Below, one piece after another: positions 28,094-34,940 of a stretch of DNA of 64,000 bases. The stretch comes from Neolewinella persica DSM 23188 (lineage in GTDB: Bacteria > Bacteroidota > Bacteroidia > Chitinophagales > Saprospiraceae): contig NZ_KB890422.1 in NCBI RefSeq assembly GCF_000373105.1, positions 1 through 64,000 on the forward strand, written 5' to 3'. A program made the position numbers and the translations under genes. Positions within the stretch are counted from its first letter, which is position 1, and each line of letters opens with the position of its first letter. The notes below the pieces were generated by a model that was given only the letters and a program-made list of their open reading frames with translations, was not told the origin of the DNA and searched no databases.

Positions 28094-28834
28094 TTAAAGG
28101 CTAAGCCCCTGCTTATACCGGTGCTCAGGATCACTGGCGAGTCTGATCATCTCATTTCTTTCGTCAACTTCTACTACACCGTCCCGCAGACGAACGATTC
28201 GGTGGGCATGCTCGGCAATGTCTGGCTCGTGGGTTACTACGATAACGGTATTACCCGCAGCCTGAATTTTTTCGAAAATTTCCATGATTTCAATACTCGT
28301 CTTGGTGTCCAGGTTACCAGTAGGTTCATCCGCAAGGATAATGGCAGGATTGTTGACCAGTGCCCGGGCGATGGCTACGCGCTGGCGCTGGCCACCAGAG
28401 AGTTCGTTCGGTTTGTGGTCCGTCCGGTCACCAAGGCCGACCGAGGCCAGGACTTCGTGGGCCCGAGCTTCCCTTTCCTTGCGGCTCACTCCGGCATACA
28501 CCAGTGGTAGAGCGACGTTTTCCAGGGTTGATTGGCGGGGTAGAAGGTTGAACGTCTGAAATACAAACCCGATCTTTTCATTACGGATCTTAGCGAGCTC
28601 CGTGTCATCCATTTTACTGACGTCTTTGCCGTCTAATTCGTAATTACCATCGGTTGGCGTATCGAGGCACCCCAAAAGGTTCATCAACGTCGATTTGCCG
28701 GAACCAGAGGGCCCCATCAGGGCAACGTACTCGTTGGTATTGATGATCAGATCAATACCGCGAAGGGCGTGGACCTTGGTTTGGCCCATTACGTAGGTCT
28801 TTGTAAGGTCCTTGATGTTGATTACGGGGTGCAT
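28094..28834 (-). CDS. ABC transporter ATPase, LolD/MacB type
   Basis: Product of 246 aa. Walker [10 protein letters not shown] (41-49), Q-loop [16 protein letters not shown], signature [15 protein letters not shown] near 143, Walker [15 protein letters not shown] near 164, and the switch His in VVTHEPDIA. This is the MacB/LolD subfamily, which powers lipoprotein release or macrolide/peptide export across the envelope. No permease gene is adjacent in the window, so the partner is encoded elsewhere. The C-terminal extension (about 15 residues) runs close to the repeat array. Confidence 0.92.
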   Translation of the reverse strand: MHPVINIKDLTKTYVMGQTKVHALRGIDLIINTNEYVALMGPSGSGKSTLMNLLGCLDTPTDGNYELDGKDVSKMDDTELAKIRNEKIGFVFQTFNLLPRQSTLENVALPLVYAGVSRKEREARAHEVLASVGLGDRTDHKPNELSGGQRQRVAIARALVNNPAIILADEPTGNLDTKTSIEIMEIFEKIQAAGNTVIVVTHEPDIAEHAHRIVRLRDGVVEVDERNEMIRLASDPEHRYKQGLSL

Positions 28835-28927
28835 ACTTGGTTTTTTAATCGGTTAGTTCTTGTTAAGAGGACGATTTTGTCCCGATGGTTGGTGTGACAG
28901 ATGGAACAAATAACAGGAAGTAGTCTG

Positions 28928-29218
28928 CTAAATAACCCTCGGAACCCGGAAGAATCCGCCTTCCTCATCCGCGTCTGGTGCGTTTTTTAACGCTTGCTCC
29001 CGGTCAATATGACCGCTTGCCTTATCTGGGCGTAAAACGTTTTCCACGCCGGTAACGTACCGCAGAGGTTCTACGGCATCCAGCTTCAACTCATCCAACT
29101 TTTCCACCATCCCAAGGATTTTTTTTAAATCCTGTTGCAGTTTTATCGATTGCGCCGGGCTGGGGTCAAGGCGGGAGAGTTTTGCTAAACGCGATATTAG
29201 CTTATCGTCTACTGTCAT
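28928..29218 (-). CDS. gatC: Asp-tRNA(Asn)/Glu-tRNA(Gln) amidotransferase subunit C
   Basis: Product of 96 aa. LISRLAKLSRLDP at the N-terminus, DLKKILGMVEKLDELKLDAVEPL in the middle, and the C-terminal LRPDKASGHIDREQALKNAP ... GGFFRVPRVI are the full GatC signature. It stabilises GatA in the GatCAB complex that makes Gln-tRNA(Gln) or Asn-tRNA(Asn). gatA and gatB are not in the window. A perfect -7 element lies at 29233-29240. Confidence 0.95.
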   Translation of the reverse strand: MTVDDKLISRLAKLSRLDPSPAQSIKLQQDLKKILGMVEKLDELKLDAVEPLRYVTGVENVLRPDKASGHIDREQALKNAPDADEEGGFFRVPRVI

Positions 29219-29232
29219 GGTATTCTTTTCGA

Positions 29233-29240
29233 CAAAAGTA
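29233..29240 (-). promoter_or_regulatory. -7 element of gatC
   Basis: Minus-strand TACTTTTG, a perfect TAnnTTTG, 14 bases before the start codon, giving a very short leader. Confidence 0.5.
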
Positions 29241-29385
29241 GGGTATAGATTGATAGACAGCGCTCCGCGCTTTGATAGATGGTCGCTTCGCTCATTTGGT
29301 ATTAGGTAGTGAGTAGCCTACCTACTACCTTCTACCAAGGGCGAAGCCAGACTACGAAGAAAAGAGCAAAGCGATTTTCCGTCTG

Positions 29386-29880
29386 CTATCCGCGGCTTCC
29401 GAGTTCAATTGCCTCAAGGTTTTCTACCCGCCCGGCCTGTATGTCGAACCGAAGAAGGGTCCGGACCTGGTGGAACCCATGCTTCCCGCAGGCACCAGGG
29501 TTCATATGAAGTATCCCTCGTTTTTTATCCATCATTACTTTAAGGATGTGGCTGTGGCCACAGATGTAGAGCCCGGGCTTCGTATCGTCCAGTAATTGCC
29601 GTACCCGGGATGTGTATCGGCCTGGGTACCCACCGATGTGGGTGATGAATACGTGAAGCCCCTCAACGGTGAATTCCAGATTGAGTGGCCAGCGCCGACG
29701 CACGTCAGTATCATCGATGTTTCCATAAACGCCCCGGGTGGGCTTAAAGGCTTCAAGCTCGTCGAGTAGGGAGACGTCCCCAAGATCACCGGCGTGCCAG
29801 ACCTCATCGCAGTCCTTGAAATAATCGAAGACTTTGGGGTCGAGGTAAGAGTGGGTATCGGAGAGGAGGCCGATTTTCAT
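29386..29880 (-). CDS. YfcE/MJ0936-type metallophosphoesterase
   Basis: Product of 164 aa. The five metal-binding blocks of the calcineurin-like fold are visible: LSDTHSYLD (Asp8, His10), HAGDLGD, GNIDD, THIGGYPG and GHSHIL. It belongs to the small YfcE/phosphodiesterase family acting on phosphodiesters with two divalent metals. The physiological substrate is not known. Stand-alone minus-strand gene. Confidence 0.92.
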   Translation of the reverse strand: MKIGLLSDTHSYLDPKVFDYFKDCDEVWHAGDLGDVSLLDELEAFKPTRGVYGNIDDTDVRRRWPLNLEFTVEGLHVFITHIGGYPGRYTSRVRQLLDDTKPGLYICGHSHILKVMMDKKRGILHMNPGACGKHGFHQVRTLLRFDIQAGRVENLEAIELGSRG

Positions 29881-30173
29881 AGTTGGGTGGTCAAGTAACT
29901 GGAGATGAACTGGTAGGGATCTCTTGCATTGTTGCCGGAAAGAAAAAATGCTACGCAGTAGTCGGTTGTCATAGAGGACAGCACACAGGTGTGGTATGTA
30001 GAGGAAGGAGCAATACGTAAAGTGGGGTACAACCAGCCAAAGTTAATCAGCTGGTTGTACCCCACGAGCGGAGTGAGCAAAGCAGTGCGGTAGCCTATCT
30101 CCTGCCAGCGCGAAGCGCATCTACCGATGGAGCGCAGCGAACGTCTACCGAAGCCGCGCAGCGGCTGTCTATT
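29881..30173. repeat. Gap with a 16-bp perfect stem and GCGAAGCGC-type hairpins
   Basis: GTGGGGTACAACCAGC (30022-30037) pairs exactly with GCTGGTTGTACCCCAC (30050-30065), with no T-run after it. Short hairpins follow (GCGCGAAGCGC, GCCGCGCAGCGGC). No convincing gene. Confidence 0.55.
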
Positions 30174-30410
30174 TTACAGCGAGAGCTGTAAATCTGGTCC
30201 GAAGGCGTAGTTACGAACTACATTCAGTAGTCTCCGCCGTGCGTTGAACCGCACTTTGGGGACCGACGCCTGGGCCTGAGTGAGCTCCGTCAGCTCTCCG
30301 CGCAGAACCGGGTCAGCAGCCAGGGCTGCTTCCGTCGCCCGCGTCTGGGCTGGGGTGCTTTCGCCGTACAAATAGGCGACCATGTCAATTTGAGTAGAAG
30401 TTTGATCCAT
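30174..30410 (-). CDS. Small conserved protein, anti-sigma-like N-terminus
   Basis: Product of 78 aa. Acidic N-terminal half (IDMVAYLYGESTPAQTRATE, followed by AALAADPVLRGELTELTQAQ) resembles the helical start of zinc-less anti-sigma factors in Bacteroidota. The C-terminal half is basic (RFNARRRLLNVVRNYAF). It has no membrane helix and no sigma-factor neighbour. It looks like a real gene because of the compact helical pattern and Bacteroidota-style start. The function is unknown. Confidence 0.6.
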   Translation of the reverse strand: MDQTSTQIDMVAYLYGESTPAQTRATEAALAADPVLRGELTELTQAQASVPKVRFNARRRLLNVVRNYAFGPDLQLSL

Positions 30411-30494
30411 GATTCGATTTAAGTATGAAAAAAATTGGGTTTGTCTTTATGATGCTTCAAGCCTTGGTTGTGTTGTCTTACCAAGGCCGGTAAA

Positions 30495-30932
30495 TTATTT
30501 TTTTCGCTTCCAGGTTTGCGTGCGGTAGATGCCCGTCCAGTGCTTACCACGAATGAATAGTGTTTCAGAATCACTGTTCTCAAACCAGGCGGAGAGCTTG
30601 TAATCTGCCCCCTTTTTCGGGTCTAGAATGGTGCCGCCTTTCCAGTAATCTCCGGACTTTTCCAGGTTCTCGATGATGACCAGGCCCTTGATTGGCTGGT
30701 CCTTCTTTGCGCCAGAGCACTTAGTGCAAAGGGCATTCTTATTATCTGTCAGGATTTCAACGATCCGGCCGAAGTACTTGCCGTCCTGCTCATAGATTTC
30801 TATAATGGAATTGGTCTCGCCAGTTTCATCATCTAAAGTTTGCCAACGCCCGGTCGGGACATCAGTGCTTTGCGCGCTGAGACCTAAAGTGAAAACTGCG
30901 ATGAAAAGTAGGAATGTGTAGCGTTTAGCCAT
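30495..30932 (-). CDS. Exported DUF2147 protein
   Basis: Product of 145 aa with a signal peptide (about 1-20, ending LSAQ). The DUF2147 domain follows: GRWQTLDDETGE, YFGRIVEI, a paired CTKC motif, GLVIIENLEKSGDYWKGGTI, LDPKKGADYKLSAWF and the basic end. A lipocalin-like beta-barrel is expected for this family. Members are periplasmic and of unknown function. Monocistronic by position. Confidence 0.88.
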   Translation of the reverse strand: MAKRYTFLLFIAVFTLGLSAQSTDVPTGRWQTLDDETGETNSIIEIYEQDGKYFGRIVEILTDNKNALCTKCSGAKKDQPIKGLVIIENLEKSGDYWKGGTILDPKKGADYKLSAWFENSDSETLFIRGKHWTGIYRTQTWKRKK

Positions 30933-31017
30933 TCAGCTCTTTTTGGTATGATTGGCAAGATAACGATTGGTTGGCAGGTTTTCTTATTTGTTAAACTGTT
31001 AAATTCAGCAAAAGGAG

Positions 31018-31141
31018 GGGCGCGGTCGCAGGTTGCAGGAATCGGAACGAGTAAGAGCAGGGGTGGGGTAGCGGCCCGATTTTATACGGTCGTCAGCTGT
31101 TTTTGCGCTTTTAAACCATTTTTTGCACCAGCGGCCGCGCC
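31018..31141. repeat. Inverted pair of dispersed 18-mers
   Basis: GGGCGCGGTCGCAGGTTGCA (31018-31037, one inserted T) faces TGCACCAGCGGCCGCGCC (31124-31141), separated by 86 bp. Together with the promoter of the downstream gene this explains the 30933-31287 gap. Confidence 0.8.
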
Positions 31142-31257
31142 ATGGAAACAGTTGGCCAAGCGCCCAAACAGCCCAAAAACCATAAAGCTTAATGTGAGAT
31201 AGTGTACAAGTAACAGTAAGTTAACATCAGACTGGGATGCAGTTAACCGTGTCGGGT

Positions 31258-31265
31258 GACCTTTG
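31258..31265 (+). promoter_or_regulatory. Candidate -7 element (GACCTTTG)
   Basis: GACCTTTG, one base from TAnnTTTG, 22 bases before the ATG at 31288. The same octamer precedes the TonB-dependent receptor gene (34896-34903). Confidence 0.4.
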
Positions 31266-31287
31266 CGGCAGAAATCAACTCCAACAG

Positions 31288-34200
31288 ATGAAAACTAAAT
31301 TTACCCTACTTTTTGCTGCGCTCTTTTTGGGCTTTTTTGCCACCGCAGCTGATATTCGGATCACTGACGCCGACCTGGTTGGCGACATGACTTATAACTG
31401 GACTAACGACAACGTATACATTCTGGATGGCCTCGTTTACCTCGAAACTGGCGGTGTGCTCAACATCCAGGAAGGTACCGCGATCAAAGGTGCCGCTATG
31501 ATCACCACCGGTGACAATACCTCCGCCCTGATCATTACCCGTGGTGCGCAGATATTTGCCCGCGGCACTTCCGGCAACCCCATCATTTTTACCGCAGAAG
31601 ATGATGACCTGACGGACAACGGCGACTTCACCGCTCAGGATCGTGGTGAGTGGGGTGGTTTAATCCTTCTCGGTAATGCCACTATTGCACGTCCCGGAGG
31701 AGAAGACGGTATCGAAGGCATCGATGCAGACGAAGCCCGTGCCCGCTTTGGTGGTGCTGACGCACCTGATGATACAGACAATTCCGGTGTGCTACGCTAC
31801 GTCTCCATTCGCCACGGTGGAGCCCAATTGTCTACCGACAACGAAATTAACGGCCTTACCCTCGGTGGTGTAGGCTCCGGTACTGAGATGGACTACATTG
31901 AAGTTTTTGCCAACGAAGACGATGGCATCGAATTCTTCGGTGGTACCGTATCCATCAAACATGCCTCCGTTGCCTTCTGCGGAGACGATGGCTTTGACTA
32001 CGACTTCGGCTGGCGCGGTAATGGCCAATTTTGGTTTGCGATTCAGGCACCGAACACCGGTACTGGCCGTTCCGGTGAGCACGATGGCGCTAACCCCGAC
32101 GGGCAGGCACCCTTCAGCCAGCCTACCATTTACAATGCTACTTACGTTGGTATTGGTAACGGTGCCACTGCTTCCGGTGGTGATGCCAACCGTGCTATTC
32201 CATTGTCTGTCCTACTGCGTGACAACGCCGGTGGTTTCTACAATAACTCCGTCTTTACCGGTTTCAACGGCTCTGCCATTGCGGTCGAAGACCGTGATGA
32301 TACAGAAGTTGATGCCTACACCCGTTTTGCCGAAGGCGACCTGACCTTCAACGGTAACGTATTCGAAGACTTTGGTGCAGGAACTACTGCCGGGGATCTC
32401 TTCCTGGCCATTGACCAGGGTGAAGTGAAGGTTGACGCAAGTTCCTCCACTTTTGCAGCTGCGATGGCGACCAACAATACAGTTGGTGCAACCGGTATCG
32501 CCGGTATCAGCCGTACCGATGACGGTGGGCTGGACCCACGCCTCAACGCTACTTCCGGTATCCTCGCCGGTGCTACGCCTTCTGATGACGATTACTTCGA
32601 CGGTGTATCCTACCGCGGCGCCTTCGGCAACAGCGAGAACTGGCTTCAGGGCTGGACGGCATTGAGCGAGTACGGCTACCTTGGTGACCTCGTTACTCCA
32701 ATTGACACAGAAACCTGTACCACGATCACCGATGCTGACTTAATCGGCGGTGAAACCTACAACTGGAACGGTGGCTGCTACGTCCTTGACGGACTGGTGT
32801 ACCTCGAAGCAGATGCTACCCTCAACATTGGGGCAGGTACAGTAATCCGCGGAGCTGCTGACATCACCTCCGGAGACAACACCTCCGCACTGATCATCAC
32901 CCGCGATGCGACCATCAACGCTGTTGGTACCGCCAATGCCCCCATCATCTTCACTGCCTTTGACGACGATCTGGAAGATGCAGGCGACTTCACCGCCCAG
33001 GATCGTGGTGAATGGGGTGGCCTGATCATCCTCGGTAATGCGACCATTGCCCGCCCCGGCGGCGAAGATGGTATCGAAGGCATTGACGCCGACGAAGCCC
33101 GTGCCCGTTTCGGCGGTGGGATGACCCCCGACGATACCGATAACTCCGGTATTCTTAAATACGTATCTATCCGCCATGGCGGTGCCCAGCTGTCTACCGA
33201 CAACGAAATCAACGGCCTTACGCTCGGTGGTGTAGGCTCTGGTACGACAATCGACTACGTCGAAGTATTCGCCAACGAAGATGACGGCATCGAATTCTTC
33301 GGCGGTACCGTACGGGTCGACCATGCAGCAGTTTCTTTCTGCGGAGACGATGGTTTCGACTACGACTTCGGCTGGCGCGGCGGTGGCCAGTTCTGGTACG
33401 CCCTCCAGGGCCCTAACTCGGGTACCGGTCGTTCCGGTGAGCACGACGGCGCCAACCCCGACGGCCAGGCACCCTTCAGCCAGCCAACGATTTACAACGC
33501 TACTTACGTAGGTATCGGCAACGGACAGACGGCTACCGGTGGTGACGCCAACCGTGCCCTGCCATTATCCATTCTCTTCCGCGACAATGCTGGTGGCTAT
33601 TACCGCAACTCCATTTTTACAGACTTCAATGGCGCAGCCATCGCCGTCGAAGATCGGGATGATACTGAGGTAGACGCTTTCGCTCGCTTCGAGGCCGGAG
33701 ACCTGGAGATGAAGGACAACATCTTCTTCGGTTTTGGTGCCGGCTCGGAGGCTGCTGATCTTTTCCTGGCAGTAGATCAGGGAGAAGTGAAAGTAGATGC
33801 TTCTTCCGCTGCATTCGCTGCGGCCATGACAATGGCCAATAACCAAATCATCAACCCTGCTCTTATCGATATGGATCGGAGTACCGATGGAGGAGAGATC
33901 GATCCGCGTCCGAATGAGTTCGGCCCAGCCGGCCAGGACGCTCCTGCTGCGGTAGACGGCTTTGAGTCTGTCGTTTACTATGGTGCTTTTGCTCCCGGAA
34001 ATGGAACTCGTGCACAGAACTGGCTCACGGGCTGGTCGGCACTGGAGACCACAGATATTGTACAGAACGGGACTACCGGCGTCGGTGAAGTCGTCAGCAA
34101 CGGTATGCGCTTAGATGCTCCGGTTCCAAACCCTGCCTTCCAGTCAACGCGCGTTGCCTTCACCCTACCACGTGCGGCGGAAGTAACGCTGACCATCGTC

Positions 34201-34359
34201 GATATGCTCGGTCGTCCACTGGCGCGCCGTACCCGCAACTACACGGCTGGTGAGCAGTTCGAAACGGTCAGCGTAGCTAATCTGCCCAACGGAACTTACT
34301 TCATCGTTCTTGATGCGGAAGGTGGTCGCCTCCTACAGAAAATGGTGGTTAGTAAGTAA
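31288..34359 (+). CDS. T9SS-secreted protein with a large internal duplication
   Basis: Product of 1023 aa from the ATG at 31288, where a signal peptide begins (MKTKFTLLFAALFLGFFATA). Two long tandem repeats of about 440-470 aa follow, from about residue 20 and about residue 475. They share near-identical blocks such as GGEDGIEGIDADEARARFGG, VSIRHGGAQLSTDNEINGLT and CGDDGFDYDFGWRG. The repeats look like beta-helix or parallel-strand modules. The C-terminal about 80 residues (PVPNPAFQSTRVAFTLPRAA ... LPNGTYFIVLDAEGG) are a type A T9SS sorting domain, so the protein is exported and probably surface-attached. It is followed by a TonB-dependent receptor with the same promoter octamer; the pair may act together on an unknown ligand (inference). 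Confidence 0.88.
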   Translation: MKTKFTLLFAALFLGFFATAADIRITDADLVGDMTYNWTNDNVYILDGLVYLETGGVLNIQEGTAIKGAAMITTGDNTSALIITRGAQIFARGTSGNPIIFTAEDDDLTDNGDFTAQDRGEWGGLILLGNATIARPGGEDGIEGIDADEARARFGGADAPDDTDNSGVLRYVSIRHGGAQLSTDNEINGLTLGGVGSGTEMDYIEVFANEDDGIEFFGGTVSIKHASVAFCGDDGFDYDFGWRGNGQFWFAIQAPNTGTGRSGEHDGANPDGQAPFSQPTIYNATYVGIGNGATASGGDANRAIPLSVLLRDNAGGFYNNSVFTGFNGSAIAVEDRDDTEVDAYTRFAEGDLTFNGNVFEDFGAGTTAGDLFLAIDQGEVKVDASSSTFAAAMATNNTVGATGIAGISRTDDGGLDPRLNATSGILAGATPSDDDYFDGVSYRGAFGNSENWLQGWTALSEYGYLGDLVTPIDTETCTTITDADLIGGETYNWNGGCYVLDGLVYLEADATLNIGAGTVIRGAADITSGDNTSALIITRDATINAVGTANAPIIFTAFDDDLEDAGDFTAQDRGEWGGLIILGNATIARPGGEDGIEGIDADEARARFGGGMTPDDTDNSGILKYVSIRHGGAQLSTDNEINGLTLGGVGSGTTIDYVEVFANEDDGIEFFGGTVRVDHAAVSFCGDDGFDYDFGWRGGGQFWYALQGPNSGTGRSGEHDGANPDGQAPFSQPTIYNATYVGIGNGQTATGGDANRALPLSILFRDNAGGYYRNSIFTDFNGAAIAVEDRDDTEVDAFARFEAGDLEMKDNIFFGFGAGSEAADLFLAVDQGEVKVDASSAAFAAAMTMANNQIINPALIDMDRSTDGGEIDPRPNEFGPAGQDAPAAVDGFESVVYYGAFAPGNGTRAQNWLTGWSALETTDIVQNGTTGVGEVVSNGMRLDAPVPNPAFQSTRVAFTLPRAAEVTLTIVDMLGRPLARRTRNYTAGEQFETVSVANLPNGTYFIVLDAEGGRLLQKMVVSK

Positions 34360-34364
34360 TTTCT

Positions 34365-34386
34365 TTAGTGGTTAAACAACCACTAA
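34365..34386 (+). terminator. Weak hairpin after the T9SS protein gene
   Basis: TTAGTGGTT / AACCACTAA with a 4-nt loop, 5 bases past the stop codon. Only a short TTTT lies several bases downstream. Confidence 0.4.
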
Positions 34387-34428
34387 GGCACTTTTACCCA
34401 ATAGGACATTGTACTTTAAGTTCCGGAT

Positions 34429-34550
34429 AAGTAGGGGCGGGGGCAAGCCCTGCCCCTACTTGGTTAACGTCAGGTCATTCCGCGTTCGCGAAGCGAACGC
34501 GGCCTCCAATCTAAGCACTGGTAGGGCGGGGCAAGCCCCGCCCTACCAGT
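34429..34550. repeat. Composite palindromic element
   Basis: AAGTAGGGGC ... GCCCCTACTT (34429-34461), CCGCGTTCGC-GAA-GCGAACGCGG (34480-34502) and a perfect 16-bp-arm palindrome ACTGGTAGGGCGGGGC / GCCCCGCCCTACCAGT (34517-34550). Same modules as 1551-1665. The rest of the 34360-34940 gap has a degenerate 18-mer at 34787-34805 and the receptor promoter. Confidence 0.85.
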
Positions 34551-34786
34551 ATCAGCTCGATGATTTTTGGTGGCACTAATTAGTACATTTTAACCTAGTG
34601 GTCTGTCAAGCCTAAACCTTATAGTAACTAAGTCAACAAACTACAATTACACCAACAAGCATTATTGGATGCTTTGTGCTGATAGTTGATAATAAAGCCA
34701 TTGTTTCTGCGCTTAGTGTAACTTTTACACCAATTGCTAACCCTAGATGTTAACATAGGCTTTACAATGCTTTGTTGTTTTTTCAT

Positions 34787-34805
34787 TGCACCGGCGTTCG
34801 CGCCC
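34787..34805 (+). repeat. Degenerate dispersed 18-mer
   Basis: TGCACCGGCGTTCGCGCCC, with mismatches at the centre relative to the consensus. Confidence 0.45.
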
Positions 34806-34895
34806 GGAAAACCTTGCGTAGATACCCTTTCGAGGTGGCGTAAAACTTAACCTTAAAGTAATCTGATATTGTGGAGTCTGCTTATTGTATGGGCC

Positions 34896-34903
34896 GACCT
34901 TTG
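34896..34903 (+). promoter_or_regulatory. Candidate -7 element (GACCTTTG) of the TonB-dependent receptor gene
   Basis: GACCTTTG, 37 bases before the ATG; identical octamer to 31258-31265. Confidence 0.4.
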
Positions 34904-34940
34904 CAGCATCTAGTGCAAAAACAATTTCAATTCCCTATTT

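Noticed and set aside
27727-28510. Open frames on both strands across the inverted word array
   Set aside because: Repeat-driven and overlapping the adenosyltransferase and ABC ATPase genes.
29877-30080. 67-aa frame upstream of the phosphodiesterase gene
   Set aside because: Spans a 16-bp perfect hairpin; composition not coding-like.
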